A stretch of DNA of 64,000 bases from Taudactylus pleione (Eukaryota; Chordata; Amphibia; Anura; Myobatrachidae), in assembly GCA_031769625.1 (NCBI GenBank), contig JAUIMM010000115.1, forward strand, positions 16,012,501 through 16,076,500, given 5' to 3'. This document shows, piece after piece, positions 22,063 to 31,940 of the stretch (within the stretch, counting starts at the first letter, position 1; each line of letters opens with the position of its first letter). The position numbers and the translations under genes were made by a program. The notes beneath the pieces are model-generated. The model was given only the letters and a program-made list of their open reading frames with translations. It was not told where the DNA came from and made no database searches.

Positions 22063-22947
22063 TGTGTATTATTTTCATCAACTGTATAATGTATTGTATC
22101 TTCTTCTAAAAGGTATGTTTCTTATTATATATATATTATATATCAGATGTGAAGCAAACTCCCAATCTCATATTACATCTACTGTACTTTCATTGTTGTA
22201 CTACTGTATACAACCTTATATATAATGGATATATTGAAACTGATTCAGCTATTAGTGATGTGCCGCCGAAAATTTTAGTGACGTTCGGCTGCACACACAT
22301 GTTGTTGCTGGTCATGAATCATGATGTGCCATTCCGGAATGGTTATTCGCAGTCTTTGCATTTAATTGCCTTTGTTTCTCTGTTATTTTTTTTTTATTAA
22401 AAGTTTCCATTATTGACATGTATGAAGGATAATGGACATTCTTGATATGTTCTATTTCAGATCTTAAAGTCTTTGGAAACTACATTTTTTTATTTTAGCT
22501 GTTAATGAAGATTTCATTGCTATTATACTTTGTATTCAATTTTTTCAGTAATGTACATTAATTTTAGAGTCAGTTGCATGTAACCCTACTGAAGTTGATG
22601 AAGTCATATGCCTTTTCAGAGTTTGTTGACAATATTGCAGTTTGGAATGACCGGCATTTTGCATATTGTACTCAATTAATTAGGTTTTTCAGTGTTGTTA
22701 GGACTCACTTAGTCATGTGTAATCTTGTATACCCTTACAAGTGTGTATTTCAAAGAAGTGATACAGAAGTGTAATGAAACAGTAGGTGGTTTATTATACA
22801 TTTGTGGGTAAGACAGAGGTCATGGTTTACACAAGATAATCATAACAGGAGACTCTAGGCAAGGGTTAATAGCTGAGCAGAAGTAACTTGTAATGCAAGA
22901 TAACAGATTAGCAGACCTGCAATATAATACAACATAATAGCTAGCAA
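22063..22947. other. Non-coding spacer
   Basis: No recognisable gene or repeat. The short open frames (for example 22149-22400 and 22574-22774) carry no domain. Confidence 0.4.
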
Positions 22948-22949
22948 TA

Positions 22950-23398
22950 CAGGTTGAGTCTCCCATATCCAAATATTCCGAAATACGAAACATTCCGAAA
23001 TACGGAATAATTTTGGCATGACTGAGAAAATTAAACCTTTGATTTTTGATGGTTGAATGTATGAATGTACACAAATTTTGTCTAAAGCACAATTTATTAA
23101 AAATAATGTATAAAATTACCTACAGGCTGTATGTATAGGGTGTATATGAAACATAAATGAATTTAATTTCTGTACACAAGCTTTGTTTGAGCCACAAAAT
23201 TATTGAAAATATTGTATAATATGACCTGCAGGCTGTGTGTATAAGGTGTATATAGCACATTAATGCATTCTGTGTGTATATTGGGGTCCCATTCCTAAGA
23301 TATTTCATTATGATATGCAAATATTCCAAAATACGGAATATTCCATTATCCAAAATACCTCTGGTCCCAAACATTTTGGATATGGGAGACTCAACCTG
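22950..23398. mobile_element. Tigger/pogo-type MITE, TA duplication
   Basis: A 449-bp element with 24-bp terminal inverted repeats, CAGGTTGAGTCTCCCATATC at the left and its complement GATATGGGAGACTCAACCTG at the right, flanked by TA on both sides. It has AT-rich internal sequence and no transposase. The ends and internal phrases such as GATATTTCATTATGATATGC and CTCTGGTCCCAAACATTTTG closely resemble, from memory, a mammalian Tigger-derived MITE whose end reads GTTGAGTATCCCTTATCC. TA duplication and CAG ends fit the pogo/Tigger branch of Tc1-mariner. Confidence 0.85.
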
Positions 23399-23400
23399 TA

Positions 23401-24794
23401 TAAGTACAGACTAGTAAGCCTTACATCAGTAGTGGGAAAAATAATGGAAAAACTATTAACAGAAAGAGTGGTGGAATATCCCAAAGCCAACAATTTGCAG
23501 GATCCCAAACAGCATGGATTTACTCGGAGGAGATCATGCCAAACAAATCTTACTGAGTTTTTTGACTGGGTGACATAAGTAATAGATCAAGGGGGGGGGG
23601 GGGGGAGGCGTAGATGTAGCTTATCTAGACTTTAGTAAGACTTTTGACATGGTCCTGCATCACAGAATGATAAATAAACTGGAAAGCTTGAGATTGGATT
23701 CTATGACTGTTGAATGGATAAGATCATGGTTGCAGGATAAGAGTTGTAATAAATGGAGTATATTCATGGTAGGGAAAGGTTACCAGTGGAGTACCCCAGG
23801 GATCTGTACTGTACGTGGGCCAGTGCTTTTTAATATCTATGTTGGTGATATTGCAAATAGTATTGAAGGGAAAGTATGCCTTTTTGCAGATGACACAAAA
23901 GTATGCAACAGGGTAGACACAAGAGGAGGGGTCAAACAAATGACTGAGGATCTGGGTAGACTAGAGGAATTGGCAAGAACATGGCAGCTACAGTTTAATG
24001 TCAAAAATGCAAAATCATGCACTTGGGTCTCAATAACCTAAAGGCTGAATATAGTATCAAGGACTCTATATTGGAAAATACAGAGGAGAAAAGGGATTTA
24101 GGAGTCACCATTTCAGATGACTTGAAGGCAGATAAGCAATGCACGAAAGCATTGAGGAAGGCAAGTCAGATGCTTGGTTACATATGGAGAGGAATCCGTA
24201 GCAGAAAAAAAGAAGTTATAATGCCATATAGGTCATTGGTACGGACTCATCTAGAATACTGTGTTCAGTTCTGGAGGCCATATCTCCAGAATGATATAGA
24301 CACATTAGAGACTACAAAGAAGGGCAACTAAAATGGTGCATGGCCTACAGCACAGAACTTACCCGGAAAGACTAAAATATCTTAATATGTAAAGTTTGTA
24401 GCAGAGAAGGGAAAGGGGGGGACATGATAGAAACGTTCAAATGCGTCAAGGATTTTAACAAGGTACAGGAGGGAAGCATTCTTCAAAGGAAGAGGACTAC
24501 AAGAACACGAGGACATGCACTGAAACTGGAGAAAGGTAGGCCCAGAGGAAATTTGAGGAAAAATGACTTTGCAGAAAGAGTAGTCGATAAGTGGAATAGC
24601 CTCCCATCAGAGGTGGTTAGAGCTAAGATGGTTGAACAATTTAAACACGCTTGGGATAGGCATAAGAATATCCTTAGGAGAGACCTAAGGAGCAAATAGG
24701 GTTGAAGTTGCCAAAAAGATAAGTGAAAAGGGGCAGACTAGATGGGCCAAGTGGTTCTTATACACAATCAAATTCTATGTTTCTATGTTTCTAT
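23401..24794 (+). pseudogene. CR1-like LINE, reverse transcriptase 3' half
   Basis: A 5'-truncated non-LTR retrotransposon. In order: a RLVSLTSVVGKIMEKLL block, the first catalytic region (YLDFSKTFDMVLHHRM), the STPGICTVRGPVLFNIYVGD block, the catalytic FADDTK at about 23885, EYCVQFWRPYLQNDIDTLE, and a final RVVDKWNSLPSEVV domain. The 3' end has GGGCAGACTAGATGGGCCAA followed by repeats of TTCTATGT, like the octamer tail of CR1 elements. Reading frames break at about 23580 (a G-run), 24040 and 24330, so it is dead. It begins right at the duplication of the neighbouring Tigger-like MITE. Confidence 0.85.
23591..23606 (+). repeat. Poly-G tract disrupting the LINE frame
   Basis: A run of about 16 G residues just before the first catalytic block, likely expanded after insertion. 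It shifts the reading frame. Confidence 0.8.
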
Positions 24795-25046
24795 AATATA
24801 CAAGGTAGCAGACTTGACTTGATATGCAGTATACTGGAGAGCTGACTTGACATGAAATGCAATGAACCGTGGCAATAAGGCAAAGTTCCATAACATGACA
24901 AGCACTAGAAGTGCTAATGAGAACAGCCACAGATACTGGAGGAGCATGTAAAGCAAGGGTGCAGACTGGCTTGTGAGACAACATGAAACTGTAATGGACT
25001 GCAGACTCCGAATAGCCTGGGAGATGAACTGGTAGCAAGGAACATG
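24795..25046. other. Non-coding spacer
   Basis: Contains short repeats of CTTGACATG-like words. No element ends recognised. Confidence 0.35.
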
Positions 25047-25525
25047 TGTGGATTAAAAGATCTACATTAAAAAGGTAGACAGTGTCTACCTGAAAGACAG
25101 GCAATAAGTCGACAGGTACAAAAGGTTGACAGGGATAAATGGTTTGACACACAAAATGTCGACATGGATAAAGATCAACATGTATTAAAGGTCGGCATGA
25201 ACAAAAGGTTGACATTGGAATGGTCAACATATTTTTTTTCTAACTGTAATTTTCACCCTAACTCTAACCCTCCACTTGGTGCCTATTCCTAACCATTGGG
25301 GTAAGTGCCTAACCCTAACCATCCCTCCCAGTGCCTAACCCTAACCTTCTGGTAACTGCCTAACCCTAAGCGTCCCTCCCAGTGCCTAACCCTAATCGTC
25401 ACGGTAAGTGCCTAAACTTAACCGCCCTTTCTAGAGCCTAACCCTAGCCTTCCAGTAAGTGCCTAACCCTAACAAAAAGTGTTGACAAATTTTTTATAGA
25501 CCATTCCAATGTTGACCTTTGTGCA
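25047..25525. mobile_element. MITE with telomere-like CCTAACCC motifs, copy 2
   Basis: A left block with repeated GTCGACA/GTTGACA words ends AGGTTGACATTGGAATGGTC, and the right block has the complement GACCATTCCAATGTTGACCT. Between them, CCTAACCCTAACC phrases alternate with GTCCCTCCCAGTG and AAGTG spacers (about ten copies over 200 bp). The outer left boundary is uncertain. Confidence 0.6.
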
Positions 25526-25625
25526 GCACCACTGGTGAGAAATGATACTGCAGGAATCAACACTGGGAGAGCACCAGCACTGTAGGGAGAGTAGTACTGC
25601 CGTGGATCGTAACAGTTATATATAC

Positions 25626-25868
25626 CAGAGCCATAACTAGACTTTTTGGTGCCCCCCTTATTTTTCAAAGGGACATAATGCACCCAAAAAAGGGCCATGG
25701 CTTCATGGGGAATGGCCAGGGAAGAGATAGGAGAGGACAGGAGATGCTGGGGATGAAATAAGAGGAAGCTACATGCAAGAATGATAATAAACAGAAATTT
25801 GACAGCGCCCCCTGACCTATGGTGCCCTGTGCGATGGCACCGGCCGCACTACCCTAGCTACGGCCCTG
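25626..25868. mobile_element. hAT-type MITE, 8-bp duplication ATATATAC
   Basis: Left end CAGAGCCATAACTAG and right end CTAGCTACGGCCCTG (complement CAGGGCCGTAGCTAG) form the inverted repeat, with a perfect 8-bp duplication ATATATAC at 25618-25625 and 25869-25876. The length of the duplication and CAG-type ends are hAT hallmarks. Interior GGTGCCCC and GGCACC blocks pair. No coding sequence. Confidence 0.8.
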
Positions 25869-25876
25869 ATATATAC

Positions 25877-26497
25877 TGTAGCTTTGCTGTTTGGAGTGAA
25901 ACCAAGTTGCTCAGGATTGAATGTAATATTGATATTGGCTTATGCAGTATCTTTCATATTTTCATAGGTTGATTCTTTCCGTATGAATAATTGAGATATG
26001 TGCTTCTAACATTTGATCTGATGATAATGAATTTATAAGAGTATTATAATAAAGAGCAGGAATTCCATCCAGGCGTGGGCTTTAACCTAATAGAGAACTC
26101 ATAATGGTATGTATTTTTTTTTTTCATCTATTGTAGATTGTGAGTAAACAAAATGTTTGTGTTTCTAAAATTTGTGGAGTTTTTTATTAAAATGTTTTGT
26201 CTTGTTCTATCTGGTTGCTTTCCTGTTGCTTTTAAACTTTGCGTAAATAATTGTAATAGGCTATTGCATTTTACCGCTGTCTGTCAAAGAACAAGCATTT
26301 CATTTCAACAAATCAGATATGTCTAATTCACAATACCTAAATATAAACAAAGAGATGCAACTGTAAATAGCAGTAGTTATTGTAGTTCTGTCCTATTATT
26401 ACCATTTCTGGATTTTTACTTTGAAAGGTCTTTATGAGATTCAGGTTTCTTGATATTTTGCTAAATTGTTCTATGTGTCTTTGGCCATAATTATTAT
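25877..26497. other. AT-rich spacer
   Basis: No gene or repeat recognised. Confidence 0.4.
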
Positions 26498-26860
26498 GGT
26501 ATGCGGTCATATAGTCGACATTCACAGTGCTGACATTCAGAGTGTCAACATTGTAATGTGGAATGGTTCTAAATGTCAACATTCAGAATGTTGACAGCTT
26601 TGTTCAATAAGTTGACATGTTCAAAATGTCGACATAATGCATGTTTACATTATTAACAAAGCAGCATTAGGTTTAGGGTTAGGCTGCTTAAAGGGTTAGG
26701 CTCTAGTTAGGGTTAGGCCGCGGTTAGGTTAAAACTACGATTAGGGTTAGGATGCAGTTAGTGAGTTAATGTTAGGGTTAGTCTTAGATAACATAGTTGA
26801 CATTCTCACCATTGGTGTGCATGATGTCGACATGTTGAACATGGTTTCCATGATAGAGAG
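26498..26860. mobile_element. MITE with telomere-like motifs, copy 3 (inverted)
   Basis: Starts GGTATGCGGTCATATAGTCG and carries repeated GTCGACAT/GTTGACA words, then TTAGGGTTAGG phrases (here in TTAGGG orientation, about seven copies with spacers), then GATGTCGACATG. The left end matches the complement of the right end of copy 1. The right boundary is approximate. Confidence 0.6.
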
Positions 26861-27059
26861 TTGTTTCAATAGAGAAGCAGAATAAACTTGTTTGTCAGGA
26901 CTATGTACAGTAGAGTTGTGGTAATCAGATAGAATAGCCAGTGGGAAAGGGGGAGAGGGGGGTTAACAAAGCTGTTCACAAAGCTGATAAGATTATCTAA
27001 AGTGGTGAGATTTCAGGGAAGGCTTGATGATTTATCAAAATGTTTATAATAAATTCCAA
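26861..27059. other. Non-coding spacer
   Basis: Nothing recognised. Confidence 0.35.
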
Positions 27060-28100
27060 CATTTAGCATGGTTTCTAAAGTAAGGTTTCTTAGTACATGT
27101 TTGACCAAAGATGTTTGCCCACCTACCACGTCAAAAAAAATACTAAGTAACCTTACTTAAAAAACCCTGTTAATTGTGGGAATTTATTATAATTATTTTG
27201 ATAATTAGAATTCTTAGTGCTTATAGTGTTCACCTGCATCTCCCAGGGCTGTAGAGAGCCCAGCCGGGCCCAGGTACAGGTGGCATGGCCTAACCAAAGG
27301 AGACGTGACCATGCCCCTTTGACATTTATTTTTTATTTAAATAAATCAGTTTTGCAGTGGTGCTGCGCCCTGGGGAGGGGGCGCTGTAAGCCCCCAGCCC
27401 GGCGCTAAGCGGGGGGGGGCGCGATCAGTGTGATTGGTCCACCCTACAGCCATAGGAGACTGCTCCAGCTGCTGCAGTAGCCGCGAGCAGTCTCGCACTG
27501 CAGCCCAGCACAAGCTGTGTGCTGAACTGCTGTGAGGGAGGGGGGGCGACGCCTGACCCAGGCCCTGCCGGGCCCCTCTAGCAAGCCCGGGCTGGGGTAA
27601 ACTGTACCCACCCCCCCTCTCGTCACCCATGGCATCTCCCCCCTTTTTTTCTGCTGTAGACCTACAGGTCTCATCATGGTAGCACCTATTATTATGTTTA
27701 AGAATAGGATGTGCAGCCCAGACCCTTCTTTTTCCTCTGTGTATGTGTGTATTTAAGGTACATTTGAAGGTGGCACTCCTCCTACCTTACCCAGGTGATT
27801 TTCATTGGTATGGGTTCTTTGCATTGCAGTACACACATTTGATGGGCTGTATTAAAGGTAAGTCCTAGATAAATTATTGAATGTGTCAGTATTAGGGATG
27901 TTAGGGACCCACCTTATGGGGTTCATCGTGATGTGGTAGGTGGGCAAACATCTTTCACCAAACATGTACTAAGAAACCTTACTTAAAAACCATGTTAATC
28001 GTTGGAAGGAACTTATTATAAATATTTTGATCATTAGAATTTTTAGTGCTTATAGGGTGCACCTGCATCTCCCCCCTTTTTTTCTGCTATTCTCCATATT
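27060..28100. repeat. Repeat unit present in both direct and inverted copies
   Basis: The block AACCTTACTTAAAAAMCC ... TTAGTGCTTATAG ... CACCTGCATCTCCC occurs at 27150-27243 and again at 27990-28075 in direct orientation. In addition, GTAAGGTTTCTTAGTACATG followed by GCCCACCTACCAC at 27080-27128 is inverted relative to 27940-27997. The mixture of inverted and direct terminal copies is reminiscent of DIRS-type or composite elements, but no tyrosine recombinase or reverse transcriptase is visible between them. Confidence 0.55.
27244..27631. mobile_element. GC-rich hAT-type MITE, 8-bp duplication GCATCTCC
   Basis: A 388-bp GC-rich block beginning CAGGGCTGTAGAGAG and ending CTCTCGTCACCCATG, flanked by GCATCTCC at 27236-27243 and 27632-27639. 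The unoccupied sister sequence at about 28060-28075 (CACCTGCATCTCCCCCC) has one copy of the target, which confirms the insertion. No coding capacity: the frames here arise from the GC-rich composition. Confidence 0.75.
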
Positions 28101-28773
28101 TTCTAATGAGAAAAGCTGCTGTAAGGGAGATATAGAGGAAACAATTATAAACAATATATATCGAAGAAAAAAGGTCTAAAACACATTTAGACTAGATAAT
28201 AGAAAAACATATATAAGTGATATGATTTCAGTTTGTGATAACCAGATAAAGTAACAATCAGATAAGCAATAGCTAGCTAAAGCAACAGACAAAACATCAA
28301 AATAGTATTTTGATTACTAAAGGAATGATGTAATTCAACCCACCAGGGAAATTGTAACATATGGCGCTAAATTACTTCAAATTAGTTCTTTTATACATAC
28401 AAATGTTCAACGCATAAACTTGAGTTACTTAAATAAATAATCACTTCAAAGTAGTTATCAGAAAGCATGCAGTCAGTGTGGCACCAAATACTCCAAACTC
28501 CGTAGATGATTCTGTTTGCCATTATACCTCTTTTGAATATAGATTAATTAATCAATCAATGGTTATGCACACTGTACTCCAATCCACTACAGCAGCATCC
28601 CACTGTGGTGGATATAAATAAAAAGACATGATCTTATGGGTAGAAACAATTTCCTTCGTCCTGCTCAATGGTTCCATATGTGGCATATGGTGTTATTCTG
28701 CCCATTTAGCCTTTTTTCTTACAGTACATGATGTTCTAGATATACTGTATACAGGAGTCACTCTCCATGACAC
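28101..28773. other. AT-rich spacer
   Basis: No gene or repeat recognised. Confidence 0.4.
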
Positions 28774-28776
28774 TTT

Positions 28777-29302
28777 GGCCCTGATGTAGAGCCGCTCGCA
28801 AAAAGCGAGCGCTCGCTATGAATCAGGGCGGCCGCTTTTTTTTTTTAGAACCGGCCTCCTGGCCACTCGCTAAGCTGTGGGTGACCACCCACAGCTTTTG
28901 CGAGCGGCCAGGTGATGGTTGCGATGGTCACAACCATCGCGACCATCGGGCTTGCGATGAGACCCTTGTGGTAGGTCTCGTCTGCCGCAAGCTCCAGTGA
29001 GGTTCTGGAGCTAATAGAGCCGGAATCTCACTAATGACATCACTGGTGATGTCAGTAGGGCCGCGCACACATGGCAGGCATTCCTTCAGGAGCACCTCCG
29101 TTTGTCCAGCCACCCACCCACCCTGCCTACAAAACAGGGTGAGCTATCGATCAACATCGACAGCAGCCCTGTTTTGTTGCAAGCCCCGGAGCGAGTGATT
29201 TCTTGCTCGTTCCAGGGCTCGCACATGCCGCGAGTGTGCACTGCCCGGCCATCGACCCACCTGCGAGCGCATAGCACTTGCGAGCGGGTCTGAATCAGCC
29301 CC
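28777..29302. mobile_element. Foldback element, Harbinger-like, TTT duplication
   Basis: Left end GGCCCTGATGTAGAGC, right end GGTCTGAATCAGCCCC, with TTT outside both ends. The same internal palindromes as the 5525 copy (GGTTGCGATGGTCACAACC..GCGACCATCGGGCTTGCGA; GACATCACTGGTGATGTC) plus a CGACCCACCTGCGAGCGC block. No coding sequence. Confidence 0.8.
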
Positions 29303-29336
29303 TTTATCTCATACTATGAAGGATGACATATCTACA

Positions 29337-29897
29337 TCAATCTTTATAGGTGGACCAGCAATGTTTAAAAAACAAACAATACACTCGATACATAAAACAC
29401 AAGCAGAAAAAAAGACAGAATAAAAACACTAAAACAATAAAAATAAGAATAAAACACAAGCACAAAAGAAGACAGAGTTCATCACGCAGACACCTTGAGA
29501 AAATCACATGTGACGAAACACGTTGGTGTAAGCTGACCCTCCACTGATGTCACTTCTGAGCGAGCGTGAGGTATCCTAACACCCAAACGAAGGACGCAGC
29601 GGCTCTCCATACAAAGCCGAGGAGAGGACGCTGTCCCGGCGGGCTGAAGTTCAATTGGCGGAAGACGGAGACTGCATACAGTCTATTAGAGGCAGAAACT
29701 ACTGATGGAAGAAGACCACTATTAGGGAAAGGTAGGGTAAGTGTTTCACACGCTGCTACTTATGAACGGATCGCAACGCCAGTCACAGGGAACATTTACC
29801 ATGACACAGAAAGTGCTTTAAACATTCTTGCCTGTGTTTTATGTATTGAGTGTATTGTTTGTTTTTTAAACATTGCTGGTCCACCTATAAAGATTGA
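29337..29897. mobile_element. Inverted-repeat element with about 66-bp arms
   Basis: The left arm begins TCAATCTTTATAGGTGGACC and runs through ACAAACAATACACTCGATAC; the right arm is its near-perfect complement ending GGTCCACCTATAAAGATTGA. One mismatch in the first 60 bp indicates youth. The interior carries CACATGTGACGAAACACG and a GC-rich middle. No target duplication is obvious and no transposase is present. Confidence 0.75.
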
Positions 29898-30107
29898 TAC
29901 TGCATATCACATAACTTTAGCCCACTACATGACCACACATTCTAGATTAAAAATTACAAACGCTTCTATCATGACTATTAACCTAAGAAACCAGTACTTG
30001 CAATGACAGCTTCCAGATTACTCACTTGGGGGATATATATCAAGCCTTGTAAAGAAATGAAGTGTAAAGGCATTGAATTTTATAATTGACATTATAGGTT
30101 TCTGCAT
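29898..30107. other. Short spacer before the nested hAT elements
   Basis: No feature recognised. Its last bases ATTACAGT begin at 30108 and form the target duplication of element B. Confidence 0.4.
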
Positions 30108-30389
30108 ATTACAGTTAGGGATGTGCGCCGACTAGGGATGAGCGGGTTTGGTTCCCTGAGAACCGAACCCACCAGAACTTAGAGGATCCGAGTCAGATCT
30201 GAGTTGGCTCTGACTCGGATCTGAAAACGAGGCAAAACGTCATCATCCCACTGTCGAATTCTCGCAGGTTTTGGATTTTATAAAGGTCCCGCGATCACCG
30301 CCATTTTTCATTCCGGCTGTCGAGAGTGAAGAGGGAGGGAGCTGGGACCTGTGCTGTACTGTTGTTGTTGCACGCTTACACTGTGCATA

Positions 30390-30570
30390 GGGGCTGGCTA
30401 CTGTTGTCCATATAGGGGCTGGCTGTTGTCTTGACCATAAGAGCTGGCTAGCTGCTGTCTATAGTGGGGATGGCTGGCTGTAGTCCTGTCCATAGGGGCT
30501 GGCTGTTGTCCTATCCATAGGGGCTGGCTGTTGTCCTGTCCATAGGGATGGGCTGGCTGTAGAGCTGTGC
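30390..30570 (+). repeat. Minisatellite in the leader of element A
   Basis: Four to five imperfect units containing CCATAGGGGCTGGCTGTTGT with TCCTGTC linkers, period about 32-36 bp, lying 5' of the larger repeat array. Confidence 0.7.
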
Positions 30571-30574
30571 TGTC

Positions 30575-31380
30575 CAGGGGGTGCTCTGGCCTTCAGGGGT
30601 GCTCTTCACCCACCCCCAGTGTGGAAAACAATGTGTGTTAGTGTTAGCTACACTTGTCAACAGTGCAGGGGTGCTGTACTGCTGTCTATTAAGGGGCTGC
30701 TGCCTCTTTCAGGGGTTCACCCCAGTGTTAAAAAAAAATAAACATTTGTTTTTGTGTGGCTTGTTAGCCACACCTGTCATTGGAGTAGGTGCGCAGGCGT
30801 GCTGTGCTGCTGTCTGCCAAGAGGCTACTGTGTGCGTGTTATCCACACCTGTCATCGGTGTAGGTGTGCAGGGGTGCTGTGATGCTGTCTATAAAGGGGC
30901 TGCTGGCCCCCAAAAAATAAACATTTGTTTTCGTGTGGCTTGTTAGCCACACCTGTCATCGGCATAGATGCGCAGGGATGCTGTGCTGCTGTCTGTCAAA
31001 GGGCTGCTGGCCCACCCCAAAAAACATCATTTTTTTGTGTGTGTTTTAGCCTCACCTGTCATCGGCGTAGGTGCACAGGGGTGCTGTGCTGCTGTCTGTC
31101 GAGGGGCTGCTGTCTCTTTCACCCCCAATGTTCAAATAAAAATTGAAAAAACAATTTTTTTTTGTGTGCGCATTAGTCACACCTGTCATCGGTGTAGGTG
31201 TGCAGGGGTGCTGTGCTGCTGTCTGTCAAGGAGCTGCTGGCCCAAAATAAACCATTTTTTTTGTGTGTGCATGTTATCCTCACCTGTCATCGGCATAGGT
31301 GCGCAGGGGTGCTGTGCTGCTGTCTGTCAAGTAGCTACTGTCTCTTTCACGGGTTCACCCCCAGTGTTCAAATAAAAAAG
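30575..31380 (+). repeat. 5' leader tandem array of element A, about 100-125 bp unit
   Basis: CACCTGTCATCGG recurs at 30771, 30845, 30950, 31053, 31180 and 31281, each followed by TAGGTGYGCAGGGGTGCTGT and a GCTGCTGTCTGTCAAGG phrase, with A-runs between. Element B and element C have related arrays in the same place, so the array is an inherited part of the transposon. The open frames across it are repeat artefacts. Confidence 0.8.
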
Positions 31381-31407
31381 AAAAAATTGGGGTGTGGTTG
31401 TGTGAAT

Positions 31408-31937
31408 GGGAGCTCATTCAGAGCCGCTCACAAGCGCTGTGCGCTCGCAAGCGGCCCGATGTTTGCGCACTGCGCATGTGCTGCATCTGGCGTGTGCATG
31501 CGTGAGCCCCGCTGAGTGGCTGAAGTTCAGTCACTATGAGGCTCGCAACAAGATGGGGCGGCTGTCGATGGTGAGTGACAGCTCGCCCCATTTTGTGGGG
31601 GGTAGGGAGGGTGGCTGGACAAACGCAGGCGTTCCCTTAGGAATGCCTGGCATTTGTTGGGCGGGCAAACTGACATCACTACTGTTGTCAGTAGTGGACT
31701 TCCTGCTCTATTAAAGCAGGGAGTCCACTCGGCCTTGTGGCAGCCTAGACCCTACCGCAGGGTCTCGTCGCAAGGCCGATGGTCGCGATTATCACAATGG
31801 TCTCCTGGCCGGTTGCACAAGCTGTGGCTTGTCTCTCACAGCTTTGCGAGCGGCCGGAGAAAAAAATAAAAATAAATAAAAAATGCCCACAGATCCAGCA
31901 AGCGACCAACGGCTGTGAGCGGGCCTGAATCAGGGCC
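31408..31937. mobile_element. Foldback element nested in element A
   Basis: Left end GGGAGCTCATTCAGAGCC and right end GGGCCTGAATCAGGGCC are degenerate versions of the GGGCCTGATTCAGAG termini. The internal pairs CTCGCAAGC, GACATCACTACTGTTGTCAG and ACCCTACCGCAGGGTCTCG are those of the other copies. Flanking triplets do not match cleanly, so the boundaries are approximate. It is the third level of nesting at this locus. Confidence 0.75.
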
Positions 31938-31940
31938 ATA

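Noticed and set aside
25258..25470. True telomeric DNA or chromosome end
   Set aside because: CCTAACCC words are separated by non-telomeric spacers and bounded by inverted flanks, so it is an interspersed element.
27217..27677. GC-rich overlapping frames as a CpG-island-associated exon
   Set aside because: The block is a hAT-type MITE with an exact 8-bp duplication and a nearby empty site.
30581..31515. Cys-rich frames (CCAAVCQ-type repeats) suggesting a small secreted protein
   Set aside because: They fall in the transposon leader array and occur in several frames at once; no signal peptide or conserved start.
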